Shown here piece after piece: positions 30,010 to 40,442 of a stretch of DNA of 64,000 nt. The position numbers were made by a program, and so were the translations under genes. Below the pieces are notes generated by a model, which ran no database searches, was not told the DNA's origin, and saw only the letters and a list, made by a program, of their open reading frames with translations. Source of the stretch: Levilactobacillus yonginensis (GTDB taxonomy: Bacteria > Bacillota > Bacilli > Lactobacillales > Lactobacillaceae); the NCBI RefSeq assembly GCF_003946265.1, contig NZ_RHNO01000007.1, positions 50,957 to 114,956 of the forward strand, read 5' to 3'. Numbering within the stretch: the first letter of the stretch is position 1; every line of letters starts with the position of its first letter.

Positions 30010-30843
30010 TCATTTTTCATCTAAACCGTCGAAATCCGCCATCGTAACAATTTCAGGTTCATAAGTCTTAAGCTTACCAGCTGCTTGCAGACTCTCAACC
30101 TCGTCCAAAAATTTGTCAATTGGATCATCAACTTTAATGTTTGTAAATTGTCCGAAATCATATTGCCACCACTTCAATGCCATTAATCTTTTAATGGTTT
30201 CAGGGTCAAAACGATATTTAATCACATGGGCTGGAACACCAACCACCACTGCGTATGGTGGAACATCTTTGGTAACTACTGAATCAGCGCCAATGACGGC
30301 ACCATCATTGACCACGATTCCCTTAGAAGAAAAGGTCACATTCTCCCCAATCCAGACATCATTGCCAATAATGATTGGATACTGCTTTGTCAAATTGCTG
30401 CTAACTGGATCAATATGTACGTCAACATCTTCCTTGTACGCATTAAGAGCAACATTGTGTGCTTCGTAGGTCAAAGTTGACGAGGTAAAACGATTAGCTG
30501 GATGATTAGGCCCCATCTCCCCCACACCAGCAGAAATAACTGAATATCGACCGATAATCGTATGAATTGGCAAATTACTTTGAGAATAACTGAATGCGCC
30601 CATTGAAAACACATGTCCACCTGAAGTAAAAATAGTGTATGGTTCTACTGACGCGTTCCGAGCCACATCAAGTCGTTCATTCAATCTGAATCGACTATCC
30701 GCAGACATAAAATGAGTGAAAATTCTGTGAGCTTTAAACATCTTGCCAGTTTCTGACGTAAAACTAAATCGTTTGCTAAAATGTTCCTTCTCATAAACTA
30801 ATCCCTTTTGAAAAAAAGTAACGCCTTTTATTTCTGTTGCCAT
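30010..30843 (-). CDS. Hexapeptide-repeat (LbH) O-acetyltransferase, CatB-like (paralogue)
   Basis: 277 residues, colinear with the convergent gene: N-terminus GVTFFQKGLVYE..., GAFSYSQSNLPIHTIIGRYSVIS, catalytic-type GPNHPANRF and [48 protein letters not shown]. Both copies look intact and have diverged over their whole length, so the duplication is not recent. Weak ribosome site (GGTGTGAG). Acceptor unknown; a surface-glycan acetylation role is inferred from context. Confidence 0.85.
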   Translation of the reverse strand: MATEIKGVTFFQKGLVYEKEHFSKRFSFTSETGKMFKAHRIFTHFMSADSRFRLNERLDVARNASVEPYTIFTSGGHVFSMGAFSYSQSNLPIHTIIGRYSVISAGVGEMGPNHPANRFTSSTLTYEAHNVALNAYKEDVDVHIDPVSSNLTKQYPIIIGNDVWIGENVTFSSKGIVVNDGAVIGADSVVTKDVPPYAVVVGVPAHVIKYRFDPETIKRLMALKWWQYDFGQFTNIKVDDPIDKFLDEVESLQAAGKLKTYEPEIVTMADFDGLDEK

Positions 30844-31096
30844 ACCGCACTCACACCCCTAAGTTATTCATCGAAAGCTATGTATAACGCTTTTGCCAAA
30901 ATTCATCTCTAAAATATTAACTGTTTTCACTATACCACTTCTCTTAATAATGATTAAGCTTGATTCAGTCCGACGCTTTTTAAAATATCCTTACGAATCA
31001 TTCAAATCGTAACAAAATAATTGTTAACGAAATGTATTTCAAAATCTTTTTGACCAGCTAACTGTTTCTGAGCTTCAAATGATGTATGATTTCAAA

Positions 31097-31128
31097 AAAA
31101 TGGGATGCTGAATTCAGCATCCCATTTT
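31097..31128 (-). terminator. Terminator of the large metalloprotease gene
   Basis: Perfect palindrome AAAATGGGATGCTG / CAGCATCCCATTTT around AATT, followed by seven T on the minus strand. The remaining 30844-31096 stretch has no gene and presumably holds the promoter of the acetyltransferase. Confidence 0.92.
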
Positions 31129-31183
31129 CCAACCATAACCATGGTAAAGTGAAAATAAACATTCTCAATAAACTACTTAGCAG

Positions 31184-34100
31184 TTATCCAAAAGCCCCAA
31201 CACCCACGACATACTGTTCATTTGCAACCTCAATCCGATAGTAATCATTATTTCGATTACTTGTATACTTTTCAATCACGTGAACTGACTTTCCCACTAA
31301 CCCAAGTTTTTCAGTATTGTCAATTTGGGTTGCCTTTTTATGTCTCTTCTCATCAATAACTGCATCGTCGAATTGATAAGCATTGTACGTTTTAACTATC
31401 ACCATCCTTTGGTCTACTGACTGCCTAGTTTGCAACACCTCATCTGCAGAGTTTATTTCAACACCCCAGTTTTCTGAATTAAAAGCCCTACTATTAATGA
31501 CATATTCTTTTCCCGAATCCAAGATTCGATAATAGTCATACCCTTTATTGCTTGTATATTTCTCTATAACGTGAACCTGCTTATCAAGTAAGCCCATTTT
31601 TTCTGCTGTACCAGCTTGTGTGGCATTTGCAATTGCTTGTTGAGACAAAACGACTTCGTTAAACTGATAAACATTGTACGACGCACCAATAGTGAGTTCC
31701 TTTTCAACTTTCTGTCCCTCTTGAATAATTTCACCTGGTGAATTGATTAAAACTCCCCAATCGGTCAGATCAAACGAAGAGGCCTTAGTAACATAGCTCG
31801 TTCCTTCGCTTGAAATGCGATAGTAGAGATACCCTTGATTACTTATATATAGTTCCGTTGCCTTGACCGATTTCCCAATAAGCCCTTTCTCAACCGTGGT
31901 TCCCAACAGCTCAGCTTTTTTGTTCAATTTATCATCAATAATCTTGTCATCAAAATCGTATAAATTAGAGTTGCTTTTTATTCTTAGAGTAACGCTAAGT
32001 GGCTCTCGTGATTGAAGAACATTGTCGACATAATCTAGTTCAACTCCCCAGTGCTTAGAATTAAAAGCCGTTGACTGGATAACGTACTCCAGTCCGTCAA
32101 AGTTAACACGATAGTAGATATAACCTGCTGAGCTCTGATAACGTTTAATTATTTTTACCTTCTGATCAATCAGTTGCAAAGTATCTGTCGTACCAACTTT
32201 TTTGGCGCGAATCGTTTTCTTCTGATCAATTATGTCATCACTGAATTGGTAAACATCTTCCGTAGCACCAACCGTTAACTGAGTGTCTTCACTCGGTTCA
32301 TACGCTTGTATCATGTTACCGCTTTGACCAATTTCAACACCCCAGGTATCGAGGCTGAACGCTCCCGATTGAATAACGTACTCTTGGTTTTTAGCCTTGA
32401 TTCGATAGTATGTGTAACCTTTACTACTGATATACTTCTCAGTAACTTTCACCTGTTGATCAATAAGATTCTGCGTCCGAGTATTACCAGCTTGAATTGC
32501 CTTCGCCGTCTCTTTATTATCAATAATTGAATTATCGAATTGATAAACATTATACTGCCTTAACACTGGCATCGTTGTCTCATAAGCTTCATAGCTTTGA
32601 AGAACTTCATCTACTGAATTGATTTCTACGCCCCAATTTTCCGAATCAAAAGCATTTGCCATAACAACGTAAGACGTTCCATCAACCTTGAAACGATAGT
32701 AGGTATTCCCTTTAGAACTTGTATAAGACATCGAAATATTAACATTCTTACCAACAAGATTTAGTGTTTCAGTATTTCCTAAGAGCGTAGCTTTTTGCGT
32801 TCCCTTATCATCAATGACTTGGTCATCAAACTGATAGACGTTATATTTACTCCCAATTGTAAGCTGTTTATCTACATTTTTTTTACTTTGAATAACTTCA
32901 TTCTCAGAATTAATCTCTACACCCCAGTTAGCACTATTAAAAGCACTCGAATGAAGAATATAGTCTACACCGCCTAAATTAATTCGATAATAGATGTACC
33001 CATTCGTACTCACATACTTAATGAGCGCATGTGCCTGCTTACCCACAATTCCAAGAGCCTTCGTCGTGCCCACCTTGGCTGCCCTGATAGAGGGTTTCTG
33101 ATTAAAGTCTTGTTGCTCAAATTGGTAAACACTCGCATCGGCCCCAATCGTTTTCACTTCATCTACTTTTTCCTGACTTTGAAGCAAATTATCTGGTGTA
33201 TCTATTTCTACACCCCATTCAAAAGCTTTAGCATTCACGACGTAGTCTTCATTGTTAAAATTCACCCGATAATATGAGTCACCATTTTTAGTTTGGTATT
33301 CAGTTCCTACAGTAACTATTTGATCGAATAAACCCATATGTTCTACGGATCCCATATTCTTTGCCACTTCTAGTTGTCCAGTTTCCAAAACCTTATCATC
33401 CAACTGATATACATCATAATTTTTATCTTTTACAACCAAGTCACCCGAGCAATTCTTTTTCAATTGAATATAATCACCCATTGATCCAATCTGCACACCC
33501 CACGGAAGTGTTGCACTTACAAGTCCAGTAAAATAATTGACACTTTCCGAACTTCCCGAAAATATCCATTCTGCAACTTTCCTTGGTTTCTGCCAGGTAG
33601 TCGCGGCCATTGCGAGTGCTGCAGCATCCATTGTTGTACTGGTTATCCCCTTCATGTTCACTAAGGGAGCTCCAGCAATTTCTGTCGTCCAGTAGGCCAT
33701 AAATTCACTTGAACTCACACCAGAATTACTGGCATTTAAACCATCAAGGCCCCCACCCAAATGTGGAATACCTAATGCATGGCCAATTTCATGAATAACC
33801 GTTGCCTCTTTCCAATTCTGCTGAGCTTGAGTAGAGATACCTAAACTTTGAAGCTTCCAATTATTCGGATAAAATTTAATTCCATTCCCGTCATAACTTT
33901 GACCGCCTAAGACCCCAGGGTTACCATCCATAACGTCATGGATGACTTCATCACTTTTTTCAGCGGAATCAACCACCTCAACAATTTTTTGACCAGCGAT
34001 AATATTCCAATACTTAGCGGCATCCTTAATCATCTGTGTCGTCATAAAACTGGATTCATTATATAACTGAAGAACACCATCGGAACCCGTAAAGTTTTTT

Positions 34101-34363
34101 AAATTGCTACCCATCAATTGATAGACATAATGTGAAGAGACACTATCTAAACTTAGATTTCCGGAATAATCAGTGCCATGTGTAATTGCCGTTAGCTGAT
34201 TCAATTCACCTTGTGAGTAAGCACTCTTATCTATGACACCCCCTGGATTACAGAACGGGAGCGTATTTTGATAGTTACTCGCCCTAGCTATACTGGATAA
34301 ACCAAATAAAACGCCAACTATGGAAATGACTGTCAGAAAAATACTTGTGGCTAATCTTTTCAT
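31184..34363 (-). CDS. Secreted matrixin-like zinc metalloprotease with eight C-terminal SH3/GW-like repeats
   Basis: About 1059 residues. Signal peptide MKRLATSIFLTVISIVGVLFGLSSIARAS, then a protease domain with the full zinc motif HEIGHALGIPH (HExxHxxGxxH, about residues 191-201). From about residue 300 to the end run eight repeats of some 95 residues, each with VYQFDD..., a middle KxGTTxxL, then YYRI...YVI..AF...WGVEI. They resemble GW or bacterial SH3 modules that hold proteins on the cell wall; there is no LPxTG. Start is the ATG at 34363, where the signal peptide begins; an in-frame start eight codons upstream is less likely. Shorter paralogues lie at 56712-57595 and 62446-63345. Substrate unknown. 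Confidence 0.82.
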   Translation of the reverse strand: MKRLATSIFLTVISIVGVLFGLSSIARASNYQNTLPFCNPGGVIDKSAYSQGELNQLTAITHGTDYSGNLSLDSVSSHYVYQLMGSNLKNFTGSDGVLQLYNESSFMTTQMIKDAAKYWNIIAGQKIVEVVDSAEKSDEVIHDVMDGNPGVLGGQSYDGNGIKFYPNNWKLQSLGISTQAQQNWKEATVIHEIGHALGIPHLGGGLDGLNASNSGVSSSEFMAYWTTEIAGAPLVNMKGITSTTMDAAALAMAATTWQKPRKVAEWIFSGSSESVNYFTGLVSATLPWGVQIGSMGDYIQLKKNCSGDLVVKDKNYDVYQLDDKVLETGQLEVAKNMGSVEHMGLFDQIVTVGTEYQTKNGDSYYRVNFNNEDYVVNAKAFEWGVEIDTPDNLLQSQEKVDEVKTIGADASVYQFEQQDFNQKPSIRAAKVGTTKALGIVGKQAHALIKYVSTNGYIYYRINLGGVDYILHSSAFNSANWGVEINSENEVIQSKKNVDKQLTIGSKYNVYQFDDQVIDDKGTQKATLLGNTETLNLVGKNVNISMSYTSSKGNTYYRFKVDGTSYVVMANAFDSENWGVEINSVDEVLQSYEAYETTMPVLRQYNVYQFDNSIIDNKETAKAIQAGNTRTQNLIDQQVKVTEKYISSKGYTYYRIKAKNQEYVIQSGAFSLDTWGVEIGQSGNMIQAYEPSEDTQLTVGATEDVYQFSDDIIDQKKTIRAKKVGTTDTLQLIDQKVKIIKRYQSSAGYIYYRVNFDGLEYVIQSTAFNSKHWGVELDYVDNVLQSREPLSVTLRIKSNSNLYDFDDKIIDDKLNKKAELLGTTVEKGLIGKSVKATELYISNQGYLYYRISSEGTSYVTKASSFDLTDWGVLINSPGEIIQEGQKVEKELTIGASYNVYQFNEVVLSQQAIANATQAGTAEKMGLLDKQVHVIEKYTSNKGYDYYRILDSGKEYVINSRAFNSENWGVEINSADEVLQTRQSVDQRMVIVKTYNAYQFDDAVIDEKRHKKATQIDNTEKLGLVGKSVHVIEKYTSNRNNDYYRIEVANEQYVVGVGAFG

Positions 34364-34940
34364 AAATTTTGTCCTCTCTGTCGTCAATTACTTTTAACTT
34401 GTCAGGGTATTTCCGAAATTATAAATTTAAAGACAGCCCACTTTAGAAGAAATACTAGAACGGCCTGTCCTTAATGAGTTTCCAACTTTTAGTAAATCAC
34501 CCGATTGATACCTCTAAAATCCCTAAATCATTAATTACTCTCTTAACAACAGAATTAATATACTTGCTCAGAAGACAATTATAAAACCCTTTAACTGTTG
34601 TTGTCTTACTCGAACCCATCATTACATAGTCGATTAATTGGAGCGTGTGTGGGTGCACTAACAAATATTCCCTCTGAGGAGAAGATAAACAACAATAAAT
34701 CCAAGATATTTCCAATCATACCGGATTCAAGATCAATAGCATCTAATTCAATAACCACGAGGCCACGTATTTACCTTTAGAACGTTAGCTAAACATATTT
34801 CCCTGAAAACCCTAGCTTACCCTTAAGTTTCAGGTCACAAAATTTTGCATATGCCAACCTAAGAATCACAATTTAAAACCTGCAATTTTTCCCTGAACAT
34901 TTTCAATTACATCAATTTAATGTGACTTATATTAATAACC
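34364..34940. other. 577-bp intergenic stretch, no confident gene
   Basis: AT-rich spacer between the metalloprotease and the WavE-like gene. A 72-codon open frame on the minus strand (34497-34715) has a faint look of a universal-stress-protein tail but no ribosome site or clear homology; possibly a remnant. Confidence 0.4.
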
Positions 34941-36797
34941 CTAAAGCAGTTGCCATTTTACACCATAACGATATGAAGCCAAGTAGTTATAGAACTTCGG
35001 CTGATGACTTATCATTGGTTCAAGCTGTTGCCAATATTCTTGCCGATGCGTAGTCTCTAACGCCATTTCTAAGACACGTTGCCGCGCAAAATCCTTAGTT
35101 TGTTGTTCTACCTGGTTATCCCAGAAAGTCATTAACTTTTGTGGTTCACTAACAAGCTGACTGAATTCACTGAACTTTTCTGGCAAAAATCTCTCAAAAA
35201 CATATTCCGCTTGAGCTGTCGTCGCGCGAGAAATTTTCATCTTATGCTCGTTCAAATACATATACCTAGCCAAAATATAACAAGCAATTTCTGCATTCAT
35301 TTCATGATGATGAACATGAAAACCAGCAAAAAAATTATTGATTCGAAGTATTTCTGAAGTCTCACCTTCATTCAAATAACCAGCTTGTAGAAGCCTCGTT
35401 CCAGTCAAAATGCTAAAACGGTTATTCGTTCGAGCACTGCTCATCAGGTAGGGCGCGCTGTATTTAGGCGCCACATCATGTGAAATCCAGAATTTAAATA
35501 AGACACTACTTGCACTAAGAGTACTCTCACACTCCTGCCAGATGGCCTGACGCTGCTCATCCGAAATACCTGGCAATTCAAATTTCAGTGATGTTTTATA
35601 AGAAATATCTTGCTCAGCCAACGTAGAAGTATTGGTTCTCAACCAATGATTCGGTGAAAAATCTTTATTCTGTGAAAAGCTTTTTAATTCGGCTAGTTCA
35701 GTATTAGTAATGCGGTCAAAAATATCGGTATGCTTTGATTTCAAGATTGCTAAAACGTTCTTTGTCGATCTTTCATGTACCACTACGGACTCGCTTGTGG
35801 GTTCATCGTTCCTTTTGCCCCACCTATGAAACAATCCTTTTTGTGTGACATTTTTTTCTTCAATCGATTGCTTTAAAAATTCATCTAAAATCAATTGCGA
35901 GTTAAACGTAACACCCAATGCATCGTGTACTAAAAGCTTTTTATGACCGGAATGAAAAAGATCACTAAATTCAATAGGTAGCTGTGCATCTTCGAAAAAT
36001 CCTTCAGGTTGAAAACTACTAATTCTAAAGTGTATTGCTAATATCCCAAAATAAACTGCATAAAGTCTTTCAAGAAAATCTGGAAATTTAGTTCCACCAG
36101 TCTGTGTATAGTCCTTTAAATCTGTGAGTAACGGGTAAAAATCAACTACCCGATAGTAATCCCTGATGATTGGATATTGTCGAATGAACGGATAAATAAA
36201 GAATTGAATGTTAGCGACTAATCCCCTAGTGAACGAAAATTCTGCAATATCAAAGTTAATTAACTTGCGAACATCTGCGCTATAACCCATAAATGCAAAA
36301 TCTGAAAACTGAAGAATTCTACCCGTGCGTGCTTTAAAGATTGCTATTTGATGTTCAAAGACTTGTGGGAAATTTGGTAGATTCCATTGTTGCACTTTAT
36401 CAGCCACCCTTGGGAGTGGATTGGGTTCATCAAGCATCGCTACCAATTTACGTGTACTTGGCAATGCTCGGTCAGTTCTCGTTTTTAAAACGATAGCTTC
36501 AGCTGGTATTACATCCAAAGCCGCTTGCATTTGCTTAGCCTGACGCCAGTAGTTCACGGAACCTGACCGCATCCCCGCAACCAAATGATCATTCTGCTCA
36601 GATTCTACAATTGCGATGTCATTCTCTACCAGCTTTTCACGGAGCGATTTCAGATTTGCGAACTCATCTTTCCATGTAGTTACCACGATACCTTGGATGA
36701 TTCCTTTCTGCCTGGACTTCAATAAGAAATCCATGATCATACTAAAATCAACCTGATCTCTAACTGTTCCACAAACCATTGCCCATACTGTCCGCAA
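34941..36797 (-). CDS. WavE-like surface-polysaccharide protein (copy 2)
   Basis: About 618 residues. The N-terminal 240 residues resemble the WavE lipopolysaccharide-synthesis family: VWAMVCGTVRDQVDFSMIMDFL, then IVVTTWKDE, SVNYWRQ and VLKTRTDRALPST, the last being the usual WavE KTRTD segment. The C-terminal 250 residues are unassigned. Start is a TTG at 36797 (GGAGGGG upstream), which aligns exactly with the ATG of its paralogue at 40442. Last gene of a six-gene minus-strand operon. Probable sugar or sugar-phosphate transferase in the cytoplasm; substrate unknown. Confidence 0.72.
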   Translation of the reverse strand: MRTVWAMVCGTVRDQVDFSMIMDFLLKSRQKGIIQGIVVTTWKDEFANLKSLREKLVENDIAIVESEQNDHLVAGMRSGSVNYWRQAKQMQAALDVIPAEAIVLKTRTDRALPSTRKLVAMLDEPNPLPRVADKVQQWNLPNFPQVFEHQIAIFKARTGRILQFSDFAFMGYSADVRKLINFDIAEFSFTRGLVANIQFFIYPFIRQYPIIRDYYRVVDFYPLLTDLKDYTQTGGTKFPDFLERLYAVYFGILAIHFRISSFQPEGFFEDAQLPIEFSDLFHSGHKKLLVHDALGVTFNSQLILDEFLKQSIEEKNVTQKGLFHRWGKRNDEPTSESVVVHERSTKNVLAILKSKHTDIFDRITNTELAELKSFSQNKDFSPNHWLRTNTSTLAEQDISYKTSLKFELPGISDEQRQAIWQECESTLSASSVLFKFWISHDVAPKYSAPYLMSSARTNNRFSILTGTRLLQAGYLNEGETSEILRINNFFAGFHVHHHEMNAEIACYILARYMYLNEHKMKISRATTAQAEYVFERFLPEKFSEFSQLVSEPQKLMTFWDNQVEQQTKDFARQRVLEMALETTHRQEYWQQLEPMISHQPKFYNYLASYRYGVKWQLL

Positions 36798-36856
36798 GTG
36801 AATCCCCTCCACAAAGATTTAATGATTTAGAATCCAAAATAAATATGCCGAATTGT

Positions 36857-38650
36857 TTATTTTAATCTATTTTTTTGATAAACGTACTGCAGCGTTTGAT
36901 TGTCAATCTTCCAGTTATCTAATTGACTCCCATTTGACTTCAAACCTAGAATCAACTTGGAAAACTCATTTTCCGTGACTGCTCGTGGTTGAAACTTGGT
37001 CTCATGATTTTCAGCGTTCATAAATCGGACAGTTAACAACATACCACCCGCACTGGCACTTATTTCGACGAATCCACCAAAAGGTAATGAATGAGGATAT
37101 TTCTTAAATTCTCCTTCACTGTTGAAAAAAGCATTCCCAAGACCATAAAAAACTGGATGACCCGAAATCAACTCAATATCCTGTAATGCGTGTGCCCCAT
37201 GGCCTATGATGATATCTGCCCCTGAAACAATCATTTTCATTGCTAATTGTTTTTGACGTTCAGCCACCGGTTGAAAATCCGTACCCCAATGTGGGGAAAC
37301 AACTATCAACCTATCTGGATTCTGGAGTCGTTCCCGAGCAATTTTATGAAGTAGTTCTTCACCTAAGGGTGATACACCCATCTTGCCAAACAACGAGTAA
37401 AACTCGTAGTCCCGATAATATCTCCTGTTGTACCAATATGCATTAAAGAGGGACATATTGACACCTTGTCCATTTATTCGTATGGGGTTTGTTGCCTTAT
37501 CAATATCCTGTCCTACCCCAATATGAGGAATCTTTGCTTCTTCTAAATACTCGATGGATTGTTCAAATCCATTTTCTCCATAATCCCCACCATGATTATT
37601 GGCCAACAAAGCCAATCCTAGATTTGCTTTCTTAAGAGCCGACAATGTTTTTCGAGGCTTACTTCCAAGTACAAATGTCTTTGAATTCAATAATTTTGAG
37701 CTTTCAAAATCATCCACTAAGACTGATTCCAGATTAAAGACATTAAGACTACTTTTTTGGAGAAAGGACTTCATCCCCAAAAAAGTATAATCATACCCCT
37801 CATCCGAAAGCGGATCCCATTGTTGACGTTTCAACCGCCGCTCAGAATAAAATTCACCTGGATAAACATCTCCCCAAAAGCTGACGACTGGTTGATCAGA
37901 CTTTAGATTCAATTCATCGATGGTATAAGCAGACAACTGCGAGCCAGAAACTTCATTTACATCTTCAACCAGTTTTGAAAGAACAATATCGCGCTGATAA
38001 CCATTCTCTGCACCCAATATCACATACATATTCGTATGATCGAATGCAATAGCATCACCATTGTTTGGTCCGAAAAAGTAGCCACCTGTCAATTCACCAT
38101 TTTTCACTAACATCGTCGAATTGTAAAAGTACTTGCCTGATTGAACACAATCAGTTTGATGCATCAAATCCCTATACGACAACTTTAACTGTGAGAAGGC
38201 TACTCCTAAGCAGCGAAGCATTTTAATATCATATCTTTGCTTAACAGAACTCCGGATTCGCCCTGTTTGATTTGCCAGAGCTCCTTCCAATTTATTTATC
38301 CAAGGAAGTTCTCGATAATGTGCACTCATTTTTTTATGCGTTTGTTCACGAACCATCTGACAAATTGCGAGTGCCACAGCCGGATTAGACGTAACTAACA
38401 TCAAGTCAACTAACTGCTGTGCACTCAGCACCTCTTCCTCTTCAAAAAATTTATGACTTGGATCATTTTCCTTCACAAATTCTTTCGATAATTGTGTCAT
38501 CGTATTAGGTTTGATTTTTTGGATGCTCATCAAATTCAGAAAGACATACAACGTAACCGCATTCCCAATACCAGATTCAACTTGAGTGTCTGAATTTCCT
38601 ATACTTCTCAAAATTTGATTGTGTTCCAGCAAAATTTTTTGAGCAAACAT
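36857..38650 (-). CDS. Fusion of a degenerate beta-lactamase-like domain to a CapA (PGA_cap) metallophosphatase-like domain
   Basis: About 597 residues. The N-terminal 230 resemble the D-Ala-D-Ala carboxypeptidase/beta-lactamase fold (VESGIGNAVTLYVFLNL in the SxxK helix position, LMLVTSNPAVALA in the SxN position, LVKNGELTGGYFFG in the KTG position). All three catalytic motifs look altered. From about 250 a CapA domain follows: VVSFWGDVYPGE, FNLESVLVD, LLANNHGGDYG, VVSPHWGTDFQPV and GHGAHALQDIE, with the metal-site residues kept. CapA is needed for poly-gamma-glutamate capsules, but no capB or capC is here. ATG at 38650; the longer frame overlaps the upstream gene. No signal peptide. Confidence 0.75.
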   Translation of the reverse strand: MFAQKILLEHNQILRSIGNSDTQVESGIGNAVTLYVFLNLMSIQKIKPNTMTQLSKEFVKENDPSHKFFEEEEVLSAQQLVDLMLVTSNPAVALAICQMVREQTHKKMSAHYRELPWINKLEGALANQTGRIRSSVKQRYDIKMLRCLGVAFSQLKLSYRDLMHQTDCVQSGKYFYNSTMLVKNGELTGGYFFGPNNGDAIAFDHTNMYVILGAENGYQRDIVLSKLVEDVNEVSGSQLSAYTIDELNLKSDQPVVSFWGDVYPGEFYSERRLKRQQWDPLSDEGYDYTFLGMKSFLQKSSLNVFNLESVLVDDFESSKLLNSKTFVLGSKPRKTLSALKKANLGLALLANNHGGDYGENGFEQSIEYLEEAKIPHIGVGQDIDKATNPIRINGQGVNMSLFNAYWYNRRYYRDYEFYSLFGKMGVSPLGEELLHKIARERLQNPDRLIVVSPHWGTDFQPVAERQKQLAMKMIVSGADIIIGHGAHALQDIELISGHPVFYGLGNAFFNSEGEFKKYPHSLPFGGFVEISASAGGMLLTVRFMNAENHETKFQPRAVTENEFSKLILGLKSNGSQLDNWKIDNQTLQYVYQKNRLK

Positions 38651-38654
38651 TGCT

Positions 38655-40442
38655 TCAATCAACTCCCAACAGCGAATTTCGAATAGCAAATTCATAGTTT
38701 GCCTTATTTTTCGGTTCTTTTATCGTAAAAAGGCCATTTAAAATATCCCAGTATTTACGCTTCTTCGTTAATTCTAGAGCTAATTCTACTAGTCGACGGT
38801 AACGGACTTGATGCTCACCATCGTCAGCCTTGTATAATTGTTCGTCAAAGAACAGCTCTAATTTTGTAGACTCCTTTGAAGCCAGCATAAATGCCTCAGC
38901 TTTCCCCGGGAGATAACGGTTCAGTACCGCATGAACCTGCTTCGAAAGCTCAGGCGTCACTTCCTGCTGCTCCTGACAGACATATGCCCAATAGCTTAAG
39001 ATATAACAGCTTACCTTGACGTTGATTGTTCCGTGAAGACGATGCATGCTCGCCCGAAAGTTATTGATACGTACTACTTCCTTTGCAACCTCATCACTCA
39101 ATTTATGCTCTCTTAATAATCTGGTCAAAGTCAAGATACCATACTGGTTACCAGCCTTCGCACAACTCAACAGGTATACTGGCGTATCAATTGGTGTAAG
39201 CTGATGCTTACACCAATATTCAAATAAAAAGTTTGGTACGTTACTTGATTTTGAACATGCAGTCCAAATTTCGGCTTGCTCCTCAGCTGAAACACCTGGA
39301 AAAGTAAATGACATTGGAACACTATATTTCGATTTTGTAGCCTTTACCTCAACCCGCGTTCTGCGAAGCCAATGATGAGCTGAAAAAGCTTCATCTCTTT
39401 GAAAAGCTTCGAGCTCATCCACTTCTTTTGGAGTAGCTCTCTGCAAATTATCGGGCACAAATGTTGAAAACAATTTAAGTACGTTCTTTGTACTCAAATT
39501 GTTTTCAACTCCAGTTTGCTTCACGAAGTCTTCAAGTATCTTTTTTGAATTAAAAGATACTCCTAATGCATCATGAACAAGATGACCGCTATGCCCAGTT
39601 TTGAAGAAATCAGCAAACTCAATTGGTTGCCCGGTAGGTCCCAACTTTTCTGGATTCAAACTTAGTAGTCGAAAATGTGTCAATAAGATTTGAAAGAAGG
39701 CAGCATATACCCTTTCAAAAAATTGTGGAAATCCCTCCCCCTCATGCAACGTATAATTTTCTAAATCATCAATTAGCGGGCGGAAATTGATCAGATGGAA
39801 ATAGTCTTTGATCACAGGAAAATCTCTGAAAAATGGATATATGAAGAACTGTGTGTTAGCAACCAAATCCCTTGACAAATAAAACTCGGAAACATCAAAA
39901 TTTATCAACTTTTCAATGTCATCGTGGTAGCCCAAGAAAGCATAATCTGTATATTGCATAATTCTACTGGAACGAGCCTGTAAAACAGCAATTTGATGGT
40001 CAAACTCAATCGGGAAATTCTTTAGATTAAAGTTCTCAGTAGCATTTGACACTTTTGGTAACGGGGTTGCATCAGACAGTATTTCAACTAAACGCTGGGT
40101 AGCTGGTAATGCTCGATCTGTACGGGTTTTTAGAACAACCGTTCCACGTGGAATAACATCTAAAGCAGCCTGCAGTTGCGTAGCTTGTCGCCAATAATTT
40201 ATTGAATTGCTTTTTAATGTTCCTACTCTTGAATCATTAGGCAACGACTCTACCAACTTCACATCATTTAACTTTAGTTTCTCCTGTAATGCCTGCTTCT
40301 CACGCAGTTCATCCTTCCAGGTTGAAAAGACAATTCCTTCAATCGTCCCCTCTTCTCTCCACGTTAACAGCCGATCAATAATCAAACTAAACTCAACCTC
40401 ATCTCGGAGCGTCCCACAAACAATCGCCCAAACATGTTTCAT
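38655..40442 (-). CDS. WavE-like surface-polysaccharide protein (copy 1)
   Basis: 595 residues, paralogous over its length to the protein at 34941-36797: HVWAIVCGTLRDEVEFSLIIDRLL, IVFSTWKDE, SINYWRQATQLQAALDVIP and VLKTRTDRALPATQ. WavE family members act in LPS core or capsule synthesis, probably as transferases. ATG start behind AAGGAGG; it overlaps the stop of the nucleotidyltransferase gene by four bases, so the two are coupled. Its own end sits four bases from the CapA fusion start. Confidence 0.74.
   Translation of the reverse strand: MKHVWAIVCGTLRDEVEFSLIIDRLLTWREEGTIEGIVFSTWKDELREKQALQEKLKLNDVKLVESLPNDSRVGTLKSNSINYWRQATQLQAALDVIPRGTVVLKTRTDRALPATQRLVEILSDATPLPKVSNATENFNLKNFPIEFDHQIAVLQARSSRIMQYTDYAFLGYHDDIEKLINFDVSEFYLSRDLVANTQFFIYPFFRDFPVIKDYFHLINFRPLIDDLENYTLHEGEGFPQFFERVYAAFFQILLTHFRLLSLNPEKLGPTGQPIEFADFFKTGHSGHLVHDALGVSFNSKKILEDFVKQTGVENNLSTKNVLKLFSTFVPDNLQRATPKEVDELEAFQRDEAFSAHHWLRRTRVEVKATKSKYSVPMSFTFPGVSAEEQAEIWTACSKSSNVPNFLFEYWCKHQLTPIDTPVYLLSCAKAGNQYGILTLTRLLREHKLSDEVAKEVVRINNFRASMHRLHGTINVKVSCYILSYWAYVCQEQQEVTPELSKQVHAVLNRYLPGKAEAFMLASKESTKLELFFDEQLYKADDGEHQVRYRRLVELALELTKKRKYWDILNGLFTIKEPKNKANYEFAIRNSLLGVD

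Noticed and set aside
34497..34715. 72-codon minus-strand frame with a faint universal-stress-protein look
   Set aside because: Similarity too weak and no start signal; left as part of an unassigned spacer.
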